From Trichomonas vaginalis G3 (Eukaryota; Parabasalia; Trichomonadida; Trichomonadidae), in the NCBI RefSeq assembly GCF_026262505.1, contig NC_067207.1, positions 6,518,252 through 6,582,251 of the forward strand: a stretch of DNA of 64,000 nt, in the 5' to 3' direction. This document shows positions 9,652 to 19,211 of the stretch, one piece after another. The notes under the pieces were generated by a model that saw nothing but the letters and a program-made list of their open reading frames with translations, had not been told where the DNA came from and ran no database searches. The translations under genes and the position numbers were made by a program. How positions within the stretch are numbered: the first letter of the stretch is position 1; every line of letters begins with the position of its first letter.

Positions 9652-11433
9652 TTTTTATTTCGATTTTTGACAAAAAAATTTTGGAACAAAACATAATAAA
9701 AATATCATGCTATTCTAATTTATGTAATAAATATTATTAATTCAATTTTTTGAATTAAAAACCGTGGAGAAATTAGAGGTTAAATTGTTAAATAATAAAT
9801 ATAATTGGTTGAAAAATGTGTATGGCCAAATTCCTTTCAAATTTTTATCAAATTTTGAAATACTGACAAATAAAATTGAATGTGTGACAATTTTCCATTA
9901 GGAGAAAATAATAATATATGAAATCAGCTAACAATTTAAAGTTCTGAAATAATGAAATTGATCGGGGTTTACAAAAATAATCGCGAACATAAGGTAGTCA
10001 CAAAATCTAAGTAGTGAGGCTCTCAAAAATTGAACCGTACTCCATACAAAATTTGTGTACCCTCACTACTTAGATTTTGTGGCCTTCAATTGAGAGGTTA
10101 GTTTTGATAGAGCACGTTATAAAATTAAAAGGGAAAAATAAATAAAATTTAAACATTTAATTATATATAATGTAAGGAGTGTAATTCCAAATTTTCTAAA
10201 AACTATTCAAATTTGAGCATTTTTTTGGAAATAGTAAATCTAATATGTACATCTAATAACAACATGATTCATCACCTTTTCAAGCTCTGCAGTCAATTTT
10301 TTGAAATTTGATTGAAATAAATGTAGCAAAAATTACATTTCATTAGGGAATATATGAGTTTCTCTGGAAACAGGCTGATAAATTTTAAATTTTGTCCAAT
10401 CAACATGAATGCATTGAGAAATTTGGATTGATTTTCTGGTAGAATCTGGAACAATTCAACATGTATAATGGATCATGTAATCATCATGAAATGTTAGTGT
10501 TAGAGTTCAAAAGAAACAGAATGAGTGGAAATCAAACACAATCTGAATAATTTTAAACGTATACAATCTTTAAGTTTGTATTTTGAATTCTACATATATG
10601 ATTGTGTAATTCGTTCTTTCAAATTTTCGGATTCAGGCATGTTTTGATAAAATTCATTCCCAAAAACGTCAATTAACAATTAAATTTAGTGTATTTTAAA
10701 TATATCTACGTATTATATTTTATAAATTATATTAAATTCGCAAAATTTTAAGTTTTAAACAAAAATAAAAAATGTTCAAAATATGAAATTATGCATAGGA
10801 TATTAAAATTTACATGTTAGCAATTTTTTTGAATTGCTTTCAATTTTTATATTGAAATTTTTAAGATTTTTTTCTGAAATAATAAGCAAGAATATCAACC
10901 TAAATAATATTAAATTCCATGCGTTAATTTCCCCTCAAAAGTCATTGACCGCCTCTCAATCTAGATTTTGTGAGTACTTTAGTTGATTCTTTGTGGATAA
11001 CCTTCGATGTAGAAAAAAATTATTCTTTGCTTCCATTCATATCTGTGCGTATGCTCGAATTTAACAATATCGATGATTTCTGCCCGAACATTTTTGGAAA
11101 TTACAACGCGATAATTTTTTAATCTATTTGTTGATGCGTTTTGCTTATATAGGCTATGAAATTAGTATTTGTTGATTAACAAAAACAAAAGGCAACAGTA
11201 GTGAAATTGAATTTCAATGGGATGATTTTTCATAACCAAATCGCTCCCAAGGCAACACATTTATGACTAGAACGAGATGCTATAATTCTTTGTATGCACT
11301 GTCTATTTTATTAAAAATATAACGAAGAGATATTCTGAGTTGAATTTATCCAGCTAAAAGCAATATAACTTAATTGAGAATATAACTGTTATAACATTTC
11401 TGAAAAGCCGAAAGTGAAATATAAAAATCAAAA
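9652..11433. other. Long intergenic region with inverted repeats
   Basis: 1.8 kb between the divergent Rab and CCZ1-like genes. It has no coding frame of note. It holds the 21-bp inverted repeat at 9999-10081 and a related imperfect copy near 10952 (listed separately). Confidence 0.55.
9997..10974. repeat. Candidate non-autonomous TA-flanked element or inverted-repeat cluster
   Basis: A perfect 21-bp inverted pair lies at 9999-10019 and 10061-10081 (CACAAAATCTAAGTAGTGAGG and its complement; 41-bp spacer). A related end lies at 10952-10972. If 9997 and 10974 are the termini, the ends read GTCACAAAATCTA and CTCACAAAATCTA inward and are flanked by TA on both sides, as for Tc1/mariner-type MITEs. 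No transposase is present. It could also be just a hairpin with a chance third copy. Confidence 0.4.
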
Positions 11434-12738
11434 ATGGAAGTTGAATCTGTAAAAGAAAACAGTATTCTTCGCAGTTTCACAATTTTCAACATCATTCCTC
11501 CTAAGAAAGAAGGAGCAAAACCGAAGATATACTGGTATTACTCAAAAGAAGAACGAACTGAAGAAGAGAAATTAAATGAAGTTGGTTTAATCATTACATT
11601 TGCAGGATTTTGTCGTAAATTTAAACCTGAGAACGAATGTGATTATATGTTCACAAACAAACAAGAAATTGGCATATATCGATTATATGGTGATATTTTT
11701 ATGTCTGTTTCTATTGAATCACATGCTCCATTCAACAGGTTCTTACTTCAGTCCATTCTAAGGCACTGCAAATTAATGTTTTCTCACTTTTGGGTTCCAC
11801 TTCCAGATATAATTTTGGAAGGTGAAAATCCGCCATCGGAAGAAATGATCGAATCCCAAATAGACTATGCCTTCCAATGCATTATTTCTTCAATCAATTG
11901 GTCGCATCTCGATTTCTCATACATTTTTAACTCCTTTACTCGTCAGCAGATTACAGGAGATTTTCATGCACTTAAGCGAATGTGTGCTCAACTCCTTTTA
12001 CGACACAGAAAAATTTTCTCTGATATATGTATTTTGTATCGAAAGCATAGGGTTATTCATTCTACATTCACCGCAACAGTTACTCAAGCTCTTGCTTTCG
12101 GAATGCGAAAGCGCTTTGGTCATCTCTTCCTTCACAATCCTCGTGCAGATAGAGACGCCTTAACCTGGATTATTGGCTGCTATACAGACACGAATGGAAT
12201 CAACTCACTATATCAGCCAGTTATCTATATTGGAGGCGTTCCTCATCTCTTAGTTGCTTTCAAACTCCATAATTACAAAATAGTTTTAACACTCGATCCA
12301 GAAATTACAATCGATGAGAAGATACTTCGTGAAATACCACACCACTTACGGTCAATTTGCGATTACCTCCGAAATAATACAGCTGTTAAGCCAATTACAG
12401 AAGTCCCTGTTCCTTTCGCACTTGCCATGGATGACCAGCAAGAAATGTCCTTCGATTGCTGTCAAATCGATGCAAAAAGCCGTCAAGCAGTTGATGAAAA
12501 TTTCATCAGAGGCCATCAAGCAGCGATGTATACAGATACAATTGCTTCTGTCGGATTCCCTGGAGTACAGGAATACTTCATTACTGTAATAAGAGGTGCA
12601 AGAAAAGCAGAAAAGGTCGTAACTTGCAAGAGTCCAAGTATTACACTATCTGAGCAGTTGAAGATATGCAACAGAATCATTGTGCTCAAGGAACAAAATA
12701 GGATCCTTCCAACAAAATCGTCTTGCTCGATTCAATAA
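11434..12738 (+). CDS. CCZ1/INTU/HPS4-type longin-domain protein
   Basis: 434 residues. The first ~110 residues fit the first longin domain of the CCZ1/INTU/HPS4 family: FTIFNIIPPKKEG, KIYWYYSKEER, an NEVGLIITFAGFCRKF helix and a YRLYGDIFMSVSI strand. The middle and C-terminal parts match the expected further longin/adaptin-like region only loosely. In other eukaryotes CCZ1 pairs with MON1 as the exchange factor that activates Rab7 on late endosomes, and HPS4 pairs with HPS1. Which paralogue this is cannot be told from the sequence alone. The start is the first ATG, with TCAAAA directly before it. The stop overlaps TAAAA, the UAAA-type polyadenylation signal known in trichomonads. Confidence 0.7.
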   Translation: MEVESVKENSILRSFTIFNIIPPKKEGAKPKIYWYYSKEERTEEEKLNEVGLIITFAGFCRKFKPENECDYMFTNKQEIGIYRLYGDIFMSVSIESHAPFNRFLLQSILRHCKLMFSHFWVPLPDIILEGENPPSEEMIESQIDYAFQCIISSINWSHLDFSYIFNSFTRQQITGDFHALKRMCAQLLLRHRKIFSDICILYRKHRVIHSTFTATVTQALAFGMRKRFGHLFLHNPRADRDALTWIIGCYTDTNGINSLYQPVIYIGGVPHLLVAFKLHNYKIVLTLDPEITIDEKILREIPHHLRSICDYLRNNTAVKPITEVPVPFALAMDDQQEMSFDCCQIDAKSRQAVDENFIRGHQAAMYTDTIASVGFPGVQEYFITVIRGARKAEKVVTCKSPSITLSEQLKICNRIIVLKEQNRILPTKSSCSIQ

Positions 12739-13231
12739 AATATCTTATTAAGTTATTGTTTGTTAGTAATAAAATACTTGATTTTAGTAAACTTTAACAT
12801 ATTTATTCAACTGAAACTCGAAATTATCATATATAACAAAAAATATCAAATAAATTTATTATTACTCTGAATATTTCTATAGTAAATGTATTCATGGTAA
12901 TATCCTGTCTAGGTTCGTAGATGCTAATGAGGAAATAAACGAAATATCAATATAAAAATTTTCAAATTTCTTTTAAAATAAAGGTAGCTATAACAAATTT
13001 AACTGTAATTCTGATGAATTAATTTGAACGCTAAGTTCATTATCTAAGAAAAGCCCTTGTATGCGAGGAATAAATTAAACGAAAGATTATCTTGCAAAAT
13101 TTAAGTATTTGGCTTTGCACCATCCTAAAAGACAAAGTTATATAGTTGGATTCGTAGATATTTTGCAAATTCTGAAATTGAAAAATTTAACTTAAGAAAT
13201 GTAGAGAATATAGTTGAAATTGCTTAGGTTT
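12739..13231. other. Intergenic (convergent genes)
   Basis: AT-rich 3' spacer between convergent genes. Nothing recognisable. Confidence 0.5.
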
Positions 13232-13651
13232 TCAGGTTGTTAAATCTTGGTTAATAGTTCTTTGAGTCAATAAATTCATTTCTTGTATAATTGCTTGAAT
13301 TGATTTGATTTCTTGTTGGTGTTCGTTATCTGGTATGTCTGACACTAATTTAATTGCAAGATTTCGAAATTCATGAGTTACAGCAACTAAAAGTTGATTA
13401 ATAGGCTGAAGACCTAAAAGTGGCTTCCATACCATCGAGACATCTGCAATCCACTCTTTCTTAGATTTATATTTACGCTTTTCTAGGTTTACCATGATGG
13501 ATTTTAAATCAACCCAATTCTTGAGATCTTTTCTTTGAATAGATGGAAAATATTGCATCAATATATCTTTACTTCTAAAAATACGGAAAATTGGCTTTGA
13601 GCCAAGTTTTCGGATAACCTCTTTGGCTTGAAGTAAAAGAAAAGAATCCAT
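13232..13651 (-). CDS. Bromodomain-like protein
   Basis: 139 residues from the ATG at 13651 (one codon inside a frame that begins with TTG). The pattern DILMQYFPSIQR, then VDLKSIMVNLEKRKYKSKKE, then WIADVSMVWKPL resembles bromodomain helices Z, A and B (compare the usual P-MDL-TI---L---Y-S--EF--D). The last third is an amphipathic helix. Bromodomains read acetyl-lysine on histones; trichomonads have many small ones. The conserved Asn of the BC loop is not evident (KPLLGLQPIN occupies that place), so acetyl-lysine binding is uncertain. The protein is short and contains little besides the domain. Confidence 0.6.
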   Translation of the reverse strand: MDSFLLLQAKEVIRKLGSKPIFRIFRSKDILMQYFPSIQRKDLKNWVDLKSIMVNLEKRKYKSKKEWIADVSMVWKPLLGLQPINQLLVAVTHEFRNLAIKLVSDIPDNEHQQEIKSIQAIIQEMNLLTQRTINQDLTT

Positions 13652-13816
13652 CAATACAAAAAAATACTATTTTCATGTAATGCATCATCACCTATGCATA
13701 TTTCTTATTATCAAGATGAATTGAAACCAATTTATCTATTCAATACAAAACGATATTATTGACAACGCAATTTATTTAATATAAATGAAATAATATTGAA
13801 ATAATAGTATTATGTA

Positions 13817-16231
13817 TCAACTTTTATTAACATTCTCATCATTCGCATTACTTTGATCTTTGGATTCACTTAGCATTACAATTTCAAGGAAGACTTTTTC
13901 AAGTGTAGAACACGAGCAGGTATAAAACTTTATACCAATGTTATCAATTTGGCTTTTCTCCATGATCTTAAAAAGTTTATTAATTTCAATATCTTTCTTG
14001 GGAATTGTATAAATTCTACTACTTGGACGAACGATTGATGGAACAGCAGATGGAATTTCCGTTATGAAAAAGTTCGTAATTTTTTCCTGAGTTTCCTGAA
14101 GATCATCTTCTAATAGAATATCAACTTTCCATTCAGTACCAAATCTGTTGGACAGGTATTGTGGTGTGCCAATGGTGAAAACACATCCATTAAGCATGAT
14201 TGATATGTTATCACAAAGGTTTTCTGCTTCATCGAGGAGGTGTGTGCATAACATGAATGTCTTCTCGCCTCTGTATTCGTTGATCAAGTTGTGAACCTTG
14301 TGTCTCGCGATAGGGTCGAGTGAAGAAGTTGGTTCGTCGAGGAGTATTATGTTCGCATCTGAGATGAATGTGATCGCGACAGCACACTTCCTTCGGTTGC
14401 CACCGGACATGTTGTCGACTTTCTTGTCGATGTGTTCACTAAGGTCAAGTGTATCAACCATCTTATCGATGATTTCTTTTGTCTCACTTCGACTCTTGTT
14501 GTACAAGTAGCAGAAGAACTTGAGGTTCTGTCTTCCTGTCAAGTTTCCTGTGAGGTGGTCATCGAACTGAGGACAACGAGAGATCTTCTTTGGATCGAAT
14601 GACTTCTCGATGTCATCACCTTCAATTTCGACACTTCCATTTGAAAGTGCTTCATCACGAAGTATGATCCTCATAAGTGTTGTCTTTCCTGCACCATTCG
14701 ATCCCAAGAAACCGAAGAGAGATCCTTTCTTGATTCCGAGTGAGACCTGATTGACTGCATAAATGTTTTTGCCATTTGGTCCTGAATAGAATTTCGAAAC
14801 ATCTTTGATTTTAATTGCATATTCCTCTGATGAATTATGAACACTCTGTTCCATATCTATTGCTTCCTTTGTAATCTTTTGTTTATCTTTGAATTCCTTA
14901 AATTCTCTTTCATGTCCAGACCATCCGAATTTTGAGAATTTCTTCTTTGCATTCTGTGATTGTTTTTCAACTATCCAAATTATTATAATAAACAATAATG
15001 CACTAACAAATGCAACAATCAAAGGAATCTTATCATAAGAATCAGTGAATAAAGTAATTGAACTTGGTTGAGAACCAAAAGTTATAAAAGGTTCCAAAGG
15101 GGCATAAAAACAATTAACTAAATTATTAACTGGAATTATGCAAAATATGCATCTGATAAATCTCACAGTATTAATTCCTAATTTAGCCTTCAATAACAAA
15201 CCACTGCTGAAGGCTGCAATCACAATAATCAAATGAAAAATTAAAATTATTGTAGCACCACTATTCCTATTTGGAAGAATGAATCCCATGAAATACATGA
15301 AAAAGATAGACGAGAGCATAGTAATGAAAATTGAATAAAACAAATAATTCTTAATTGCCATGTATACATGATCATTCAGGATGTGATAAATTATATGGAC
15401 GATAACAACAACTATGATCATATGTACAGAATCAATAATTATATTTCCCAGCCAATACACAAACCTATTTAAACCGCATGATATCATAAAATTGCGTATT
15501 TGTGTGTGTAAATCTTCAATAATTTGACCAAAACTAAATGATGTAAATAATGCAATACCTATAGGAATGAGTAGGAAATACATAATTATATTTAATGGGT
15601 TAATTCCACTTGCATCTTTCTTCAGTTCATTTTTAACAGTAATTTGATAGTGTATATCTGAATTTTTAACATCGCTGTAAATCATTTTATAAATTGCACG
15701 TCTAAAAATCGGAATAATTTCATAAAAATTAGATGAGTTATAAAACAGAACGCAAGTAATATTGGCACTACGATCATCTCCTTCTTTATTATACCATGAA
15801 TTGTTAACAATTTTGTAAGCAAATAGATTGTTTATTGATTGTTGCCTATCTTTTGATATTTCTTTTTGATATCGGTCCAATTCTTCGAAAGAATCAAAGT
15901 CGTTTATCTTAGCATCAATATCTAGTTCTGTTTTTATCATTGTTTTGATGACATTTCCCAATTCTGGTAAACAATATCCGCCATCACATCCAGAATCTTT
16001 TATTCTCGTAATTGAAAGATTATTTTGGTATTCTACACTACCAAATGTTGGCCCGTAAATGATTTCTGAATAATCATTTTCTCCTGGAGCAGGAGAATAC
16101 GAAATTAAACCTGGAGCTATCATCAAAATAATCGCAATGAAGTCAATAATTAATGTACCTAATATACCTTTCCATTGAAGAATCAGCTTTCTATAAATGA
16201 CTCCTTTCAGTTGGCTTAAGAAAGATGTCAT
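13817..16231 (-). CDS. ABCA-type half transporter, copy A
   Basis: 804 residues with one membrane domain and one ATPase domain. A first transmembrane helix (~22-45) is followed by a ~170-residue extracytosolic loop with a conserved Cys pair (GCDGGYC) and several sequons. Five or six more helices lie at ~215-435. The ATPase carries Walker A GSNGAGKTT (~510), Q-loop QFDD, signature MSGGNRRK (~609), Walker B ILLDEPTSS (~629) and H-loop THLLDEA. The layout (TM1, large loop, helices, one ATPase) fits ABCA half-transporters, which move lipids and must dimerise. It pairs head-to-head with the plus-strand transporter at 19212. The DNA of its ATPase is almost identical to that of the copy at 22257 over 14120-14951. 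A Mutator-like insertion ends 5 bp (the 4-bp gap after the target duplication) before its ATG, so its original promoter has been displaced. Confidence 0.92.
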   Translation of the reverse strand: MTSFLSQLKGVIYRKLILQWKGILGTLIIDFIAIILMIAPGLISYSPAPGENDYSEIIYGPTFGSVEYQNNLSITRIKDSGCDGGYCLPELGNVIKTMIKTELDIDAKINDFDSFEELDRYQKEISKDRQQSINNLFAYKIVNNSWYNKEGDDRSANITCVLFYNSSNFYEIIPIFRRAIYKMIYSDVKNSDIHYQITVKNELKKDASGINPLNIIMYFLLIPIGIALFTSFSFGQIIEDLHTQIRNFMISCGLNRFVYWLGNIIIDSVHMIIVVVIVHIIYHILNDHVYMAIKNYLFYSIFITMLSSIFFMYFMGFILPNRNSGATIILIFHLIIVIAAFSSGLLLKAKLGINTVRFIRCIFCIIPVNNLVNCFYAPLEPFITFGSQPSSITLFTDSYDKIPLIVAFVSALLFIIIIWIVEKQSQNAKKKFSKFGWSGHEREFKEFKDKQKITKEAIDMEQSVHNSSEEYAIKIKDVSKFYSGPNGKNIYAVNQVSLGIKKGSLFGFLGSNGAGKTTLMRIILRDEALSNGSVEIEGDDIEKSFDPKKISRCPQFDDHLTGNLTGRQNLKFFCYLYNKSRSETKEIIDKMVDTLDLSEHIDKKVDNMSGGNRRKCAVAITFISDANIILLDEPTSSLDPIARHKVHNLINEYRGEKTFMLCTHLLDEAENLCDNISIMLNGCVFTIGTPQYLSNRFGTEWKVDILLEDDLQETQEKITNFFITEIPSAVPSIVRPSSRIYTIPKKDIEINKLFKIMEKSQIDNIGIKFYTCSCSTLEKVFLEIVMLSESKDQSNANDENVNKS

Positions 16232-16244
16232 TAGAAAAAAATAC

Positions 16245-16331
16245 GAGAGGTTATCGATTTTGTAATTTAATCGTCGTCGTTATCGATTTTGTAATTTAAT
16301 CGTTATCGTCTTTTTCTAAACGTGCATTTTT
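16245..16331 (+). repeat. Left terminal inverted repeat of the MULE-like element
   Basis: Pairs with 18496-18583 in inverted orientation; contains two copies of a 31-bp unit rich in CG-containing steps (TTAATCGTCGTCG), unusual in this DNA. Confidence 0.85.
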
Positions 16332-16735
16332 ACATTAAAAGCAATGCAACTCCAAAATTAATTGGTATTTAGACTTTAATTAGGTGCAGACAAACGAAAT
16401 GCAGTCCAAATATTTTGGTGATATATGAATTACATAAATTTAGGGAAATTGAAATTATATCTTTTTAAATTTTTAGGAAAACAGATTTATAGAATTGTTT
16501 AAGTCATCAAAATAATGCAGACTTAGGTCAAATTTTCCAAATTTAATCATTTGCAAGACTTTCAAGCGACTTCAAAATGTCGAAATATAAGTCCAAAAAT
16601 AAAATTACGATTACAGTCTATCCTCAATTATTATCACGCTAATTATTGAGTGACCCATGCGTTCGTATGTATGTAATACCTTTTAAAAAGGAGATGAGAG
16701 AGATAAACTACATTTACAATTTAAATCTGATGTAT

Positions 16736-17054
16736 TTACTTGTTACATTTACAAATGTAAATGTTTCTCGTAATGTTTACATTTTGTAAGTATAACGAAT
16801 AAAAATGACGCATTTTTTTACAAAGTCAAATTATGCGATACAACTTTACTTGTTACATTTACAAATGTAAATGTTTCTCGTAATGTTTACATTTTGTAAG
16901 TATAACGAATAAAAATGACGCACTTTTTTTACAAAGTCAAATTATGCGATACAACTTTACTTGTTACATTTACAAATGTAAATGTTTCTCGTAATGTTTA
17001 CATTTTGTAAGTATAACGAATAAAATGACGCACTTTTTTTACAAAGTCAAATTA
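16736..17054. repeat. Three tandem copies of a 110-bp repeat
   Basis: Units begin at 16736, 16846 and 16957 and are nearly identical (small homopolymer changes). Each includes the near-palindrome ACATTTACAAATGTAAATGT. They lie inside the 2.3-kb element. Confidence 0.85.
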
Positions 17055-18495
17055 TTGTTCGATTTTTGCAGCTTGTAAACGATTAATTGTATAAAGCAAT
17101 TGATATTAGCACGATATAACTGAATAATTCTAATATTGAAATCAAAAGCCCTTAAAATATCATGATATTTTAATTTCATAACAAATCTAGGAGACTATTT
17201 GATGAAAACATATCCGATGTGGGTTTTGTTGTATTATATAACTTGTTATTGACTTCTTAGCTTTCCAAATTTTTTTCGATAATGAGAAAACGAATGAAAA
17301 ATCAACATTTGGTCCATTTAAAATTTGATTTGTTTACATTTTTTTACTTTTTGAATTTCAATTTATATTTTCCTCAAGAAATACTTTAGATTTAAGAAAC
17401 TAAATCATATAATCTACTAAGAAAATATATTAAATCCTATAATACTCAAAGTTTTGTGATAAATCAGATCTTTTTTATTTTACTTTTATTATGTTTTTGC
17501 AAACTTAAGGTCCTCACTAGGTAAAACATAATACTCTTTGAAGTTAAGTATTTTCACAAAGAGAGGACCAACAATATCAAAAGATTGAATAAAGATTTGT
17601 ATTATTTTATTTATTTTTAAGAACATGTTTAAGAACCCTCATTATCTCCACGAATATTGCATATTTTTCTATTCTAAGACCACCAAAATTACGTTTTAAT
17701 ATAGAAAATAACATATTTATGTGATGCTAAAGTCGAAGTCCTTAAAAAATTAGTGTTAAACATCCTATTGTTAAATAAATTTTTTAAAAACCTTAATAGG
17801 ATAAAAAAAAAGAATTTACACTCTCTCACTTTGAAAACGTAGAAAATGCCAATCTATTGGTATACATTTTAGTTTTGTTAAGTTTACAAAACGATTACTC
17901 TAGATTTTAAAGATTTATCAAGAATTTAGAGAATATCCTTCTCAAAACAACTTCAATAACGAAGGATTAGTATTAAATCGGATTTGTAACATAATTATAG
18001 TACATTACAATACAATTTCTCCGACTTTTAAATATTTTTGAAATATTTACAAAATATGCTCTTTCTATCATCGATACTTTAATACAGAGCAAATTTAGTA
18101 AATGTCATCACGTTATTTTTTCATAAATCGTTTTCGAACTTTTGAAATATTTATTTTAAACCAGTTTTCTACATTTAATATGTGAATTATATCAAAAGTA
18201 GATGGGCGATACTTGTAAATCTATTTAAACTATTAGTTTGCTATTATTGAAGAACTTTATAATTTTTTTTTCTTATGTATGGAATTAAAGATAATTTTGC
18301 CGATTCCAACTGGTTTTTCTATATGAGTTAAATATGCCAAGTGAAATCGGACTTGCCAATATTGTAAATTGAAGTATGGACTATATATCGATTTTCATTG
18401 ATTGATGAATAACTCGGAGTAATGTAATTGTTGATAATGAAAAATAGTTTTCAATTGCTGGTAAGGGCCAATGTATGTTCAATAGCTCCGAAAGC

Positions 18496-18583
18496 AAAAA
18501 ATGCACGTTTAGAAAAAGACGATAACGATTAAATTACAAAATCGATAACGACGACGATTAAATTACAAAATCAATAATGACCC
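18496..18583 (-). repeat. Right terminal inverted repeat of the MULE-like element
   Basis: Reverse complement of 16245-16331 with a few tip mismatches; followed directly by the AAAAAATAC target duplication. Confidence 0.85.
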
Positions 18584-18592
18584 AAAAAATAC

Positions 18593-19211
18593 TTATTGTT
18601 CTATTCAAACGCCAAAATATAAAATTAAATATTGAGTACAAAAGTAATATAGATATTAAGTTAGGTTTAAATGAGGACCATTTTTGAATTAATTTCTATT
18701 TTTTGAAAAAAAAATTGAGAGCGATTATATTTTTAAAAAATACATAATATTGCAACAAAGAATATATTCAAAATTTAAAACGAGTTAATTAAATTTAATT
18801 GTTCGAATAATTCAGAGAACATTGAAAAATTCAATTAAAATTCATTTATAAGAAAAATCTGAAATATTTATATTTTATATCAATAAATTAATATATGCAA
18901 TTAGTTTAAATGGATTTGGCAGTTTGAAAATGTAATTACAACTTCCAAAAAAATGTCAAATTGTATGCACGATCCGGATTTACATATATCATTCACTCGG
19001 AAAATATAATTTTATTCAAAATTAGATTTTTTGAAAAAGAAATTTAAATTCTTCTCGGGGAGATTCAATTTTATTCTTCTCATGATGCACAATTATCAAT
19101 CATTCAATTTAAAAGAATTTTAATTAGTATATTATCCCACTTTTAAATTTGTTCAATTATTTCAATATTCTTTTCAATTTTCATTCTTAAAAATAATAAT
19201 TTACCACCATT
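18593..19211. other. Intergenic / 5' region of ABCA copy B
   Basis: AT-rich. A TCATTCTT initiator-like motif occurs ~29 bases before the ATG at 19212. No other gene. Confidence 0.45.

Larger units (their letters stand above)
16245..18583. mobile_element. Non-autonomous Mutator-like element with 87-bp terminal inverted repeats
   Basis: Inverted repeats at 16245-16331 and 18496-18583 are essentially identical over their inner ~70 bp and differ only near the tips (GAGAGGTTATCG against GGGTCATTATTG). They are flanked by the 9-bp duplication AAAAAATAC at 16236-16244 and 18584-18592. Long inverted repeats plus a 9-bp duplication are typical of MULEs. The repeats themselves contain a doubled 31-bp unit. 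The interior has no transposase and holds a threefold 110-bp tandem repeat (16736-17054). Without the element and one target copy, the spacer between the flanking divergent ABCA genes would be 632 bp, close to the 667 bp between the second pair, which supports insertion into a pre-existing divergent promoter. Confidence 0.85.

Noticed and set aside
14298-14510. Plus-strand frame identical to one at 22720-22932
   Set aside because: Antisense shadow of the near-identical ATPase domains of ABCA copies A and C, not a conserved gene.
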